A stretch of 64,000 bases of DNA from Phyllobacterium pellucidum (GCF_013327855.1 NZ_JABUMX010000002.1:372001-436000); one strand, 5' to 3'. Positions 18,647 through 27,972 are shown, counted from the stretch's first letter. The notes: generated by a model from the sequence alone, not told the origin. A program made the numbers and translations.

Positions 18647-19384
18647 ATGACCTATTGCGTGGGGCTCAAACTAGACCGCGGCCTCGTGTTCATGTCCGAC
18701 ACGAGAACCAATGCGGGTGTCGACAATATTTCGACATTCAAGAAAATGTACACCTGGGCCAAGACTGGCGATCGGGTCATCACCTTGCTATCGGCCGGCA
18801 ATCTTGCCACCACGCAGGCCGTCATCAGCATTCTCAACGAACGCACCAAGATGCCGTCCGAACGGGCGCCCAGCATCTATGACATGCCGTCAATGTTCCA
18901 GACCGCCCGCCTTGTCGGCGATACGATCCGCCACGTCATCGACGAGGTGGGCGCCAGTGGGCAGCGCGCCGATTCCTTCGGCGCCTCGATTATCCTCGGC
19001 GGCCAGATCAAGGGCGGCGATCCGCGCCTGTTTCTCATCTACCCCGAAGGAAACTTCATCGAATCGACGCCGGATACGCCATTTTTCCAGATCGGCGAGC
19101 ACAAATACGGCAAGCCGATCATCGTCCGCTCCTATGATCCGGCCATGACCTTCGAGGAAGCGACCAAGCTGCTTTTGGTCTCTTTCGATTCGACGCTGAA
19201 ATCCAATCTTTCCGTTGGCCTGCCGCTCGATCTGCAATTCTACCAGGCCGACAGTTTCAGGCTTGGTTTCGAACGACGCGTGGAACGTCACGATCCCTAT
19301 TATGAAATGATTTCAGATGGCTGGTCGCAGGCCTTGAAGCTTGCGCTGCAAAGCCTGCCGCCCTTCGAAATCGAGCCCAGGTGA
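18647..19384 (+). CDS. anbu: Anbu-type proteasome-like peptidase
   Basis: 245 residues of the Anbu (ancestral beta subunit, proteasome/HslV-related) family. Starting at ATG 18647, removal of Met exposes Thr as the catalytic N-terminal residue: Thr1-Tyr-Cys-Val-Gly. Asp17 (in FMSDTRTNAG) and a Lys at about 31-32 (STFKKMY) match the proteasome active-site residues. A TTG two codons upstream would bury the Thr, so the ATG is chosen. The family forms large open-ring or spiral assemblies, and its substrates are not firmly known. It is the last gene of the ATP-grasp/alpha-E/transglutaminase operon, 32 bp after the transglutaminase gene. Confidence 0.9.
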   Translation: MTYCVGLKLDRGLVFMSDTRTNAGVDNISTFKKMYTWAKTGDRVITLLSAGNLATTQAVISILNERTKMPSERAPSIYDMPSMFQTARLVGDTIRHVIDEVGASGQRADSFGASIILGGQIKGGDPRLFLIYPEGNFIESTPDTPFFQIGEHKYGKPIIVRSYDPAMTFEEATKLLLVSFDSTLKSNLSVGLPLDLQFYQADSFRLGFERRVERHDPYYEMISDGWSQALKLALQSLPPFEIEPR

Positions 19385-19391
19385 CATTAGG

Positions 19392-21311
19392 TCAGAGCTT
19401 CGCCGTCTGCGCGGTGACCGGACTTGACTCACGCACCGCCCGCGTCTTGTCGATCGCCTTCTGCAGATAGGCGTCGCGCTCATAGACATCGTCGTAGAAC
19501 TTGATTTCGCCCGTTGCCGCATCCGGCCAGGCGGTGAAGTACGAGACATAGACCGGCAGCGGGTTGGCTACCTTTACGCTGCGCTCGTTCTTGCCGAAAT
19601 ACGGCGTCAGGTCCGCGACCGACATGCCGAGCACGGCTGCTGCCATGTCGCGCGGGTGCTCGAGACGGATGCAGCCATGGCTGAGCGCGCGCATGTCCCG
19701 CTTGAAATAGGACTTCGCCGGCGTATCGTGCATGTAGATATCGTGGCTGTTGGGGAACAGGATCTTGAGTTCGCCGAGAGCATTGTCGAGGCTCGGCTTC
19801 TGGCGAATGCCGACGCCGCCACCGTTGGCGGCAACCTGCGACCAGTTCACCGCACTTGACGGAATGACGCGTCCCGACTTGTCGTAGACCTCGTAGCCGC
19901 TGCTTTCGAGATAGGACGGATTGTTGAGGATTTTCGGCATCATCTCGTTGAGGATGATCGAGCGCGGCACGCCCCAGGAAGGATTGAAAACAACAGTTTC
20001 GATGGTGTCGTTGAAGAAGTAGGTCTGGTTGGTCGGCGATCCGACGACGATATTCATCGCCAGCTTCTCGGTGCCGCCATCGAAATACTGGGCGCGAAAG
20101 GCCGGCTGATTGACGAATACATAACGGTGGCCGAAATCATGCGGCAGCCAGCGCAACCTCTCCATGGAATAGACGATGCGGTCGCGCTTCGAAGTGTTCG
20201 ATTCAGCCTGAAGCGCTCCGATCGTGCTGGTGCCGATCACGCCATCCGGCTTGCGTCCCTGATCACGCTGGAAATCCTTGATGGCCTCGACGAGGCTCTC
20301 GTCGTAGACGCTGGCATTCTCGTGGGCATCGAGGACGGCCTCGTGCGTGAGAAGATAAGATTTCGGCGCCTTCGCCTTGATCAACGTCACCACATTGCGC
20401 AATTCCGGATTGTCGTCGCCCGGACGGATCTTGGTGCCGGGTGCGACGCGGACGGTCGGCTCCGACGCATCGCCAAGCGCGGCGAGGCTCTGTTTCAGTT
20501 CGGCGTACCATTTGCTCTGTGGTGCAAAGCCGGCGAGCACCACGGCCGGATCGCTGGCGGTGGCAAGCTGATTCATCACGTCGCGGGGTTGCACGCGGTC
20601 GACAGCAAAATCATGAAATCCGCTGAGGCGGTTCGGATTGATGCGGCCCTCGCCCTGATCCATCGCATAGCGAAGTGCGCGCGCCGACAGCGTCAGCTCG
20701 AAATCCGCGAGTTCTTTCAGCCGGGCCGGGATATCGCTGCGGTCATAGTCGTCTGAGGGCATCTTGACGGCATAGTCGGCCGGATCGAGCCCCTCTTCGC
20801 CCGCCTTGGCAAACAGCGCCATGACGGCCTTTGCCTTGGGGCTGACATCATAGGAAGCGGTCCAGATCGGCTGCTGCTTGGCGGCATAATAGGAGACGAC
20901 AGCATCGGCAATGTTCTTTTCCGCCAGGACATTCGCTTCCTTGAAGTGGTCGAGCTTTAGCCCGAAACGCTCCATCTGCGGTGGCGACACAATGCCGTGA
21001 TCGGCGGACGCCGTCAGTTGCGGATCAACCTTAGAGAAGTCGATCTGAGTTACCTGCTCCGGCTTATAATCGTAATTTGTCGGGGCCGTAACAGTCACGC
21101 GCTTGATCGGTACGGATGGGCGCCTTGCCTCGCCTGGCGCCTCGCCCGGGCGAAGCGCGCGCGGCTGGACGACTGGCTGCGACTCGACGCGGCGCTGGCC
21201 GAACAACAGCTCCATCAGATTGTTTGCGGCAGATGCGGGCGACAGCGGAATGGCTGTTGCCGAAAGCATCGCAGCCAAAAAGATCGCACGTTTTTTGGAA
21301 TAGGAATTCAT
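19392..21311 (-). CDS. L,D-transpeptidase, YcbB-like, exported
   Basis: About 639 residues. A signal peptide (KKRAIFLAAMLSATAIPL...) is followed by a Pro/Arg-rich linker, a long scaffold region, a peptidoglycan-binding motif (DFQRDQGRKPDGVIGTSTIGALQ) and the YkuD catalytic domain with ALSHGCIRLEHP, where Cys547 is the nucleophile. It crosslinks meso-diaminopimelate residues in peptidoglycan (3-3 links), which are abundant in rhizobia. The start at 21311 puts the signal peptide at the N-terminus; a longer frame adds 25 unlikely residues. Convergent with Anbu, only 7 bp apart. Confidence 0.92.
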   Translation of the reverse strand: MNSYSKKRAIFLAAMLSATAIPLSPASAANNLMELLFGQRRVESQPVVQPRALRPGEAPGEARRPSVPIKRVTVTAPTNYDYKPEQVTQIDFSKVDPQLTASADHGIVSPPQMERFGLKLDHFKEANVLAEKNIADAVVSYYAAKQQPIWTASYDVSPKAKAVMALFAKAGEEGLDPADYAVKMPSDDYDRSDIPARLKELADFELTLSARALRYAMDQGEGRINPNRLSGFHDFAVDRVQPRDVMNQLATASDPAVVLAGFAPQSKWYAELKQSLAALGDASEPTVRVAPGTKIRPGDDNPELRNVVTLIKAKAPKSYLLTHEAVLDAHENASVYDESLVEAIKDFQRDQGRKPDGVIGTSTIGALQAESNTSKRDRIVYSMERLRWLPHDFGHRYVFVNQPAFRAQYFDGGTEKLAMNIVVGSPTNQTYFFNDTIETVVFNPSWGVPRSIILNEMMPKILNNPSYLESSGYEVYDKSGRVIPSSAVNWSQVAANGGGVGIRQKPSLDNALGELKILFPNSHDIYMHDTPAKSYFKRDMRALSHGCIRLEHPRDMAAAVLGMSVADLTPYFGKNERSVKVANPLPVYVSYFTAWPDAATGEIKFYDDVYERDAYLQKAIDKTRAVRESSPVTAQTAKL

Positions 21312-21536
21312 GATGTCCGCCCGGATGGTACTTGCCCACGGGTTTATCATGGGCCGGCCTCTGATTTGGTGTTCGGCCAGTTTCATCGCATCCTATTTAG
21401 AATCTTTTAACAATGCCCATCGATCGTTTGATTATTCTTGGACGGCACAATTTTGCCCCGTGTGCCGATTTCGACACAGGCGATTTTTCACGGTGGCGAA
21501 GCAGAAATAACCCGCGCGACACGGCGTATGGTGGTG

Positions 21537-21911
21537 TCAGTGCGGGCGAATTGCCGGCTCGCGGCTCAAGCCCTTTTCAGCAAGTTCGTCTAGATAGGAC
21601 TGCCAGCGGTCGTCCTTGTTGCGCCCGAGTTCGATCAGGTAATCCCAGCTGAACAGACCTGTGTCATGCATGTCATCGAAAATGATTCGTACGGCATAAT
21701 TGCCGACGGGCTCCATTTTCATGATCGCGACATTGATCTTGCCGGGCACCGTAACGCGCTGCTCAGCCGAGTGCCCCTGCACTTCGGCCGACGGCGAAGC
21801 AACCCGCAGAAATTCGGCGGAAAGAATGTAAGTCTCGCCATTGTCGAAGCTGACCGTCAGCGACCGGCGGTCCTTGGCAACACGCAATTCTTTCGGCCAG
21901 GCACTCGTCAT
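21537..21911 (-). CDS. DUF971 family protein
   Basis: 124 residues with the DUF971 pattern (WPKELRVAKDRRSLTVSFDNGETYILSAEFLRV... and DMHDTGLFSWDYLIELG), also found at the N-terminus of gamma-butyrobetaine hydroxylases. The His in this domain can bind zinc. Biochemical role unknown; in other bacteria family members appear near iron-sulfur or molybdenum cofactor genes. It is divergent from moaA. Confidence 0.85.
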   Translation of the reverse strand: MTSAWPKELRVAKDRRSLTVSFDNGETYILSAEFLRVASPSAEVQGHSAEQRVTVPGKINVAIMKMEPVGNYAVRIIFDDMHDTGLFSWDYLIELGRNKDDRWQSYLDELAEKGLSREPAIRPH

Positions 21912-22060
21912 GGTGTATAATCCTCAACATTCGCCACCCTTGTGTAGCATGCGCAAGGCGGCCTGCAAGTCGGCGTATAGTTTTCCTTGAAACAGCATGC
22001 TAGCGGCGATGACTGGACAAGCAAGCGGCCGCACCTTATCTCTCCTTCAGGAGGAAGCTC

Positions 22061-23095
22061 GTGGATCACGTATCACTGCTCGAAAGACCCGGCATTCAGG
22101 CACCAATGGTCGACCCATTCGGTCGAACGATCAGCTATTTGCGGGTTTCGGTGACGGACCGCTGCGATTTTCGCTGCACTTATTGCATGTCCGAGCACAT
22201 GACATTCCTGCCGAAGCGGGATCTGCTGACGCTCGAGGAACTCGATCGCTTGTGCACGGCCTTCATCGAGCGTGGCGTCAGGAAGCTGCGGCTGACCGGC
22301 GGCGAGCCGCTTGTCCGCAAGAACATCATGCATTTGATCGGCGAACTGTCGCGCCACCTTCGCTCCGGCGCGCTCGAAGAATTGACCTTGACGACGAACG
22401 GCTCGCAGCTGGCGCGCTTTGCCGCCGAGCTCGCCGATCACGGCGTCAGGCGCATCAACGTATCGCTCGATACACTCCATCCGGACAAGTTTCGTCAAAT
22501 CACCCGCTGGGGCGATTTGGGCCGCGTCATGGAGGGTATCGATGCGGCACAGGCTGCCGGCATCAAAATCAAGCTGAACGCGGTTGCACTCAAAGGTTTC
22601 AACGATCACGAAATACCTGAGATGATCCGCTGGGCCCATGGCCGCGGCATGGATCTGACATTGATCGAGACGATGCCTATGGGCGAGATCGATCTCGACC
22701 GAACGGACCAATATCTGCCACTGTCGCTGGTGCGTTCGAAACTTGCCGAAGAATTCACGCTGCATGACATCGCCTACAAGACCGGCGGTCCGGCGCGCTA
22801 TGCGCAGGTCGAGGAAACCGGCGGCCGCATAGGCTTCATCACGCCGATGACCCACAATTTCTGCGAGAGCTGCAATCGTGTCCGCCTCACCTGTACCGGC
22901 ACGCTCTATATGTGCCTCGGTCAGGAAGATGCGGCAGATTTGCGTGCGCCGCTGCGGGCATCCGAAGGCAACGGCCTTCTCAACGATGTCATCGACGAGG
23001 CCATCGGCCGCAAGCCCAAGGGTCACGACTTCATCATCGATCGCCGCCACAACCGCCCTGCGGTCTCCCGCCATATGAGCGTTACCGGCGGCTGA
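22061..23095 (+). CDS. moaA: GTP 3',8-cyclase, molybdenum cofactor biosynthesis protein A
   Basis: Radical SAM enzyme for the first step of molybdopterin synthesis. The N-terminal Fe-S site is Cys35-x3-Cys39-x2-Cys42 ([13 protein letters not shown]), the C-terminal Fe-S site is CESC...C with a 13-residue spacer, and the chain ends in Gly-Gly as required for activity. The start is GTG at 22061, decided by the ribosome site CAGGAGGAAG 5 nt before it. It heads a group with an EamA transporter, mobA and mobB. Confidence 0.96.
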   Translation: MDHVSLLERPGIQAPMVDPFGRTISYLRVSVTDRCDFRCTYCMSEHMTFLPKRDLLTLEELDRLCTAFIERGVRKLRLTGGEPLVRKNIMHLIGELSRHLRSGALEELTLTTNGSQLARFAAELADHGVRRINVSLDTLHPDKFRQITRWGDLGRVMEGIDAAQAAGIKIKLNAVALKGFNDHEIPEMIRWAHGRGMDLTLIETMPMGEIDLDRTDQYLPLSLVRSKLAEEFTLHDIAYKTGGPARYAQVEETGGRIGFITPMTHNFCESCNRVRLTCTGTLYMCLGQEDAADLRAPLRASEGNGLLNDVIDEAIGRKPKGHDFIIDRRHNRPAVSRHMSVTGG

Positions 23096-23181
23096 TAATT
23101 CCGAATGCGCGGACTGATATAGGCTGATATATCAATCCTTGCGATTCCGGAGGAGGATCGCTGCAATTTCGGATAAAAGTC

Positions 23182-24105
23182 TTGGCATTATCTCCCAATC
23201 TGCGCGGCGCGATTTACATGGCCATCGGCATGGCCAGCTTCACCTTCAACGACGCGACGGTGAAATATGTCGGCGAACACATGAATATGGGCCAGGTCAT
23301 GCTGGTGCGCGGCTCGATCGCCACCGTGCTCATCCTGGCGCTCGCATGGCACAAGGGCATGCTCATTCCGCTGCGCGAGGCGCTGCACAGGATGACCATT
23401 GTCAGGGTGATCGGCGAAGTCGTTGGAACCGTCAGCTTCCTCGTCGCGCTCGTTCACGTTCCGCTGGCGCTGACCTCCGCAATCCTGCAGGCGCTGCCGC
23501 TTGCCGTTACCATGGGCGCGGCGATTTTCTTCGGCGAGCCGGTGGGCTGGCGCCGCTGGGTCGCCATCGCTGTCGGTTTCTGTGGGGTGCTGATCATTGT
23601 GCGTCCAGGCGGCGAAGGCGTCAGCCCCTATATCCTGCTCATCGTCGTCACAGTCATTTTCGCGGCGCTGCGCGACCTTGCCACGCGCAAGGTGCCGAAG
23701 ACCATCCCGGTGCTCATGATTTCGGCGCTGACATCCATCGGCGTATCGCTTGCTGGCGTTGCCATGATCGGGCCGCTCGGCGGCTGGAAGCCGATGTCAT
23801 TGATGAATACGATGCTGCTGACGCTTGCGGCCTGCTGTGTCATCGTCGCCTATCATTTTCTCATCCTAGCCATGCGTGAAGGCGAGATCTCGTTCATCGC
23901 CCCGTTTCGATATACCAGCCTGCTCTGGGCGATCCTCCTCGGCTTCCTGTTCTTTGACGACCTGCCCGATGTCCCGATGATTGTCGGCTCGCTCATTGTC
24001 ATTGGCAGCGGACTCTATACGCTCTACCGTGAGCAGATCGTCGGCCGAATGAAACCAGTCGAAATTGCGGCGGCTGCGGCAAGAACATCGCCAGATGGAG
24101 TTTAG
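23182..24105 (+). CDS. DMT-superfamily transporter (EamA domains)
   Basis: 307 residues with ten hydrophobic segments and two EamA repeats, the drug/metabolite transporter layout (segments such as HVPLALTSAILQALPLAVTMGAAIFFGE and PFRYTSLLWAILLGFLFFDDLPD). Substrate unknown. The start is uncertain: the first in-frame recognised start is TTG 23182, 24 nt after a strong GGAGGAGG, while CTG 23161 lies only 4 nt after it. The gene is between moaA and mobA, and mobA begins 2 bp after its stop, so it is co-transcribed with them. Confidence 0.88.
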   Translation: MALSPNLRGAIYMAIGMASFTFNDATVKYVGEHMNMGQVMLVRGSIATVLILALAWHKGMLIPLREALHRMTIVRVIGEVVGTVSFLVALVHVPLALTSAILQALPLAVTMGAAIFFGEPVGWRRWVAIAVGFCGVLIIVRPGGEGVSPYILLIVVTVIFAALRDLATRKVPKTIPVLMISALTSIGVSLAGVAMIGPLGGWKPMSLMNTMLLTLAACCVIVAYHFLILAMREGEISFIAPFRYTSLLWAILLGFLFFDDLPDVPMIVGSLIVIGSGLYTLYREQIVGRMKPVEIAAAAARTSPDGV

Positions 24106-24107
24106 CG

Positions 24108-24737
24108 GTGCGCATTGCAGGCATCATTCTCGCCGGGGGCCAGTCGCGCCGCATGGATGGGCGGGATAAGGCCATGCTGCCATTCGGCGATCGCCGGCTC
24201 ATCGACCACGTTCATCAGCGCTTGTCACGCCAGGTCGAAACGATCGCCCTCAACAGCAACGCCGATGCCGGGGGCTTCGCCAACCTCAACGTTCCGGTGA
24301 TTGCCGACGACATTCACGGGTTCGCCGGCCCTCTCGCCGGCATCCATGCGGGCATGGAATGGGCGGCAGCACAGCCGCTCCCGTTCTCGCATATACTTTC
24401 GGTCGCGACGGATACGCCTTTCTTCCCCGAGGAGCTCTTGGCCGGGATCAGTCAGACGATCCTTGATGCAGACGGCCACATAGGCATTGCAGCCTCGGGC
24501 GGCCGGGTTCACCCTACCTTTGGCCTTTGGCCGGTGTCGCTGCGATCCGATCTAAAGCACTGGCTCGACGATCCTGCCAATCGCAGGGTTACCACTTGGC
24601 TGCAACGGCATCCGCACCGGGTTGTGGAATTTCCGCTCGTCAAGGCGCGGACAGGCGATCCATTCGACCCGTTCTTCAATATCAATACGCCAGCAGATAT
24701 CGCGGATGCGCGACAGCATTGGAAGACAGCGGAATGA
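24108..24737 (+). CDS. mobA: Molybdenum cofactor guanylyltransferase
   Basis: Adds GMP to molybdopterin to form the guanine dinucleotide cofactor. The nucleotide-binding opening is IILAGGQSRRMDGRDKAML, followed by VATDTPFFPEELL and the C-terminal DPFFNINTPADIADA, all typical of MobA. The start is GTG (24108). The stop overlaps the mobB start by four bases (ATGA). Confidence 0.95.
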   Translation: MRIAGIILAGGQSRRMDGRDKAMLPFGDRRLIDHVHQRLSRQVETIALNSNADAGGFANLNVPVIADDIHGFAGPLAGIHAGMEWAAAQPLPFSHILSVATDTPFFPEELLAGISQTILDADGHIGIAASGGRVHPTFGLWPVSLRSDLKHWLDDPANRRVTTWLQRHPHRVVEFPLVKARTGDPFDPFFNINTPADIADARQHWKTAE

Positions 24738-25261
24738 ACCCTAGCGATCACCGCATTTTCGGCATTACCGGCTGGAAGAATTCCGGCAAGACGACGTTGG
24801 CGGTCAAGCTCGTCAGCGAACTTGCCAGGCGCGGCTGGAAAGTGTCGACGGTAAAACATGCTCACCATGATTTCGATATCGACAAGGAGGGCACCGACTC
24901 GTGGCGCCACCGGAAAGCGGGCGCCGGAGAGGTCGCTATCGTTTCCGACCGGCGCTGGGCGCTGATGCATGAATTGTCGGAAGAAGCGGAACCCACCCTC
25001 GCTGAAATCATCGCCCGCTTCGCCCCCTGCGATCTTGTCCTTGTTGAAGGGTACAAGCGTGAGCACCACAAGAAAATCGAAGCGAGAAGGCTCGATGCCC
25101 GATCGACGGATCCCTTGTCGACCGACGACCCGACCATCGTGGCAATTGCCAGCGATCATGCGATCAGCGGCGAGACGATCCCCGTTTTTGATCTCGATGA
25201 CATTGCCGGCCTTGCCGATATGATCGAACGCGAAATGCAACTTTCGCGCGATCCGAGTTAG
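24734..25261 (+). CDS. mobB: Molybdopterin-guanine dinucleotide biosynthesis adaptor protein
   Basis: 175 residues. A P-loop GWKNSGKTTLAVKLV lies near the N-terminus, followed by VSTVKHAHHDFDID, the characteristic MobB segment, and VLVEGYKREHHKKIE. MobB binds GTP and helps MobA. The ATG start overlaps the mobA stop as ATGA; a longer frame starting at 24527 lies inside mobA and is not real. Confidence 0.93.
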   Translation: MNPSDHRIFGITGWKNSGKTTLAVKLVSELARRGWKVSTVKHAHHDFDIDKEGTDSWRHRKAGAGEVAIVSDRRWALMHELSEEAEPTLAEIIARFAPCDLVLVEGYKREHHKKIEARRLDARSTDPLSTDDPTIVAIASDHAISGETIPVFDLDDIAGLADMIEREMQLSRDPS

Positions 25262-25484
25262 AAAATGCCGTTTCAACCGAAACGCGCGCAACAAAAGTAT
25301 CAGATGCCAATTTTAATGCGATTGGGCTCGCCGGATTTGCGCGCCAGCGAACGATTCCCGGTTGCAATTCTTCAAAAACTAGTGGGAATATCGCGCCAGG
25401 AGCAGTAACAGCTGCGACTTGCCCGGAAGGCTGTTCAAAAAGAAACAGGGGAACAGCCGGGCCATAATAGAGAGGTTCAAATAT

Positions 25485-26276
25485 ATGCGTATCACCAAGC
25501 GTCTGGCACTTGCGTTTTCCGCTGCAGCCATTGCTTTCACAATGGGTGCGGCCCACGCAGAGGACGCCCTGAAACTGACGATTGCTTCCGAAGGCGCTTA
25601 TCCGCCCTTCAACAACCTCACCCCAGATGGCAAGCTCGTAGGCTTCGACATCGATATCGGCAATGCGCTGTGCGAAGAGATGAAGGCGCAGTGCACCTGG
25701 GTATCACAGGATTGGGACGGCATGATCCCGGCTCTGCAGGCCGGCAAGTTCGACGCGATCATCGCGTCCATGTCGATCACGCCCGAACGCCTTCAGAAGG
25801 TAGATTTCTCCAAGAAGTACTACAATACGCCCCCCGGCATTGCAGTTCCGAAGGATTCCGACGTCAAGGACATCACTCCGGAAGCACTGAAGGGCAAGAC
25901 CCTCGGCGTTCAGGCTTCGACCAGCCATTCGAACTATGCGCAGTCCAAATATGCCGGTTCGGAAGTGAAGATGTATCCGACTGCCGATGAGTACAAGCTC
26001 GACATTTCCAACGGCCGTGTCGATGCGGTCATGGATGACGTGGTCGTTCTCGGCCAGTGGCTCGATAGCGATGCGGGCGCATGCTGCAAGCTCCTTGGCA
26101 CGGTCACGCCTGACCCGGCGATCCACGGCCCAGGTGCCGGCGTAACCGTCAAGAAGGGCAACACCGCCCTCGCCGACAAGTTCACTGCCGCGATCGCAGC
26201 CATTCGCGCGAATGGCAAGTACAAGGAAATCAACGACAAGTACTTCAAGATCGACGTCTACGGCGGCGAGAACTGA
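25485..26276 (+). CDS. Polar amino acid ABC transporter, substrate-binding protein
   Basis: 263 residues with a signal peptide (MRITKRLALAFSAAAIAFTMGAAHAED). The mature part is a family 3 periplasmic binding protein: LTIASEGAYPPFNNL, GFDIDIGNALCEEMK, and IPALQAGKFDAIIASMSITPERLQKVDFS. It resembles lysine/arginine/ornithine-type and opine-type (Occ/Noc) binding proteins. Two permease genes follow; no ATPase gene lies in this window near them, so it must be elsewhere. An IR between this gene and the permeases may protect its message. Confidence 0.9.
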   Translation: MRITKRLALAFSAAAIAFTMGAAHAEDALKLTIASEGAYPPFNNLTPDGKLVGFDIDIGNALCEEMKAQCTWVSQDWDGMIPALQAGKFDAIIASMSITPERLQKVDFSKKYYNTPPGIAVPKDSDVKDITPEALKGKTLGVQASTSHSNYAQSKYAGSEVKMYPTADEYKLDISNGRVDAVMDDVVVLGQWLDSDAGACCKLLGTVTPDPAIHGPGAGVTVKKGNTALADKFTAAIAAIRANGKYKEINDKYFKIDVYGGEN

Positions 26277-26301
26277 GCCGTTTGATCTGACCTAAAAGGG
26301 T

Positions 26302-26323
26302 GAATGGCGGTCAGCCGCCATTC
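26302..26323 (+). repeat. Hairpin between binding protein and permease genes
   Basis: A 9-bp perfect stem (GAATGGCGG at 26302-26310 paired with 26315-26323) with a 4-nt loop lies 25 bp after the binding-protein stop. No U-run follows, so it is more likely an mRNA-stabilising stem than a terminator, giving more binding protein than permease. Confidence 0.6.
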
Positions 26324-26398
26324 GCCGATCTTTCAAGAATGACGGGCAGGCCGGACTAAAGGGCCTTGGGGAATTGCCCGCGAAAAAGAAAGTCGCCT

Positions 26399-27112
26399 AT
26401 GGAAGGCTCAATAGCATTACTCGGTTTTGGCGAGGGCGGATGGGGCCCGAGCATTGCCAGCGGTGTCCTCGTGACGGTAAGTTTGGCGCTGGCGACACTG
26501 CCCGTGGGGCTGGTGATCGGTTTCTTTGTTGCGCTTGGCAAGCAATCGCCCGAACCGTCGGTCAGGCTTGCCTCCAACATGTACACGACAATATTCCGCG
26601 GCCTGCCCGAATTGCTCACGCTGTTCGTCGTCTATTTCGGTGCGCAGATCGGTATCCAGAAACTCGCGGTGCTTGTCGGCTATACCGGTACCGTTGAAAT
26701 CAATTCGTTTATCGCCGGCATGTTCGCGCTTGGCGTGGTGTTTTCGTCCTACGCCAGCGAGGTGTTCCTCTCGTCGTTCCGGGCAATCCCGAAAGGCCAA
26801 TATGAGGGCGGCTATGCCATCGGCCTTTCAAACGGCCAGACGATGCGCAAGGTCATCCTGCCGCAGTTGATCCGTATCGCGCTGCCTGGCCTTGCCAACC
26901 TCTGGATGATCCTTCTCAAGGATACAGCACTCGTTTCCGCAATCGGCCTTGCCGACATACTGCGCCAGACCGGCGTTGCGGCTCGGGTAACCAAGCATGC
27001 TTTCCTGTTCTTCGGCACAGCCTGCATGATCTATCTTGTCCTCGCTGTCGTCTCTTCCTTCTTCATCGACGGCATTGAGCGCTGGGCTGCCAAGAGCGGG
27101 GTGAAGCGATGA
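26399..27112 (+). CDS. Polar amino acid ABC transporter permease (HisQ type)
   Basis: 237 residues with five hydrophobic segments and the family signature for permeases interacting with the ATPase (EGGYAIGLSNGQTMRKVILPQLIRIALPGL). It pairs with the next gene to form the membrane channel. The start at 26399 (MEGSIALLGFGEGGWG) is preferred over an in-frame TTG 33 nt upstream. The stop overlaps the next gene by four bases. Confidence 0.9.
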   Translation: MEGSIALLGFGEGGWGPSIASGVLVTVSLALATLPVGLVIGFFVALGKQSPEPSVRLASNMYTTIFRGLPELLTLFVVYFGAQIGIQKLAVLVGYTGTVEINSFIAGMFALGVVFSSYASEVFLSSFRAIPKGQYEGGYAIGLSNGQTMRKVILPQLIRIALPGLANLWMILLKDTALVSAIGLADILRQTGVAARVTKHAFLFFGTACMIYLVLAVVSSFFIDGIERWAAKSGVKR

Positions 27113-27945
27113 CCCAGACCTTTATCAACGCGCCGGCGCCGACAACGATGCGCCCGCCTGCCCCACCCCGGCGCTGGACGAAACCACGTATCATCGGTAA
27201 CGGGCTGGTGGCGCTGTGGGCCGCTCTGATCCTCGGCCTTGTATTTTACCTCTATACGGCCTGGGATCCGGAGGTCATCGGGAAATATGCGCCGAGCTAC
27301 TGGGCCGGTCTGAAAACAACGATCGGCCTTGTCACGGCGTCGATCATCCTTGGCGCGATTCTGTCGGTACCGGTTGTCCTAGGCCGGTTGAGCAAAAACC
27401 GCATTATCGCGTCGATTGCCTATGGCTATGTTTATTTCTTCCGTGGCACGCCGCTGATAGCGCAGGTGTTTTTGATCTATTACGGCCTCGGTTCATTCAA
27501 GCCGTTTCTGGAGGCGATCGGCCTCTGGGTCTTCCTGCGTGAGGCCTGGTACTGCGCTTTGCTCGCCTTCTCGCTGAACACTGCAGCCTACCAGGCGGAA
27601 ATCCTGCGCGGCGCCATCAGAAGCGTCCCACTTGGCCAATGGGAAGGTGCCGCATCACTCGGCGTCTCGAAGTTCGTCACCTTCCGCAAGGTGATCCTGC
27701 CGCAAGCACTGATCGTCGCCTTGCGTCCCTATGGCAATGAAGTGATCCTGATGATCAAGGGCTCGGCTATCGTCGCGCTGATCACGGTCTACGACCTGAT
27801 GGGCTATACCCGCCTTGCCTATTCCCGCACCTTCGACTTTCAGGCCTATCTCTGGGCAGCCATCATCTATCTTATTTTGGTGGAAATCCTGCGCCACGTA
27901 TGGGATTGGATGGAGCGACGCATCACGCGCCATCTCATCCGATAA
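27109..27945 (+). CDS. Polar amino acid ABC transporter permease (HisM type)
   Basis: 278 residues. A Pro/Arg-rich N-terminal extension of ~30 residues precedes the first hydrophobic segment, which is longer than in the E. coli HisM. The ATPase-contact loop is EGAASLGVSKFVTFRKVILPQALIVALRPYG. Partner of the preceding permease, start coupled by ATGA overlap. Confidence 0.9.
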   Translation: MTQTFINAPAPTTMRPPAPPRRWTKPRIIGNGLVALWAALILGLVFYLYTAWDPEVIGKYAPSYWAGLKTTIGLVTASIILGAILSVPVVLGRLSKNRIIASIAYGYVYFFRGTPLIAQVFLIYYGLGSFKPFLEAIGLWVFLREAWYCALLAFSLNTAAYQAEILRGAIRSVPLGQWEGAASLGVSKFVTFRKVILPQALIVALRPYGNEVILMIKGSAIVALITVYDLMGYTRLAYSRTFDFQAYLWAAIIYLILVEILRHVWDWMERRITRHLIR

Positions 27946-27972
27946 ACTCCCCTGCAGAAGTGATTTCCGGCC

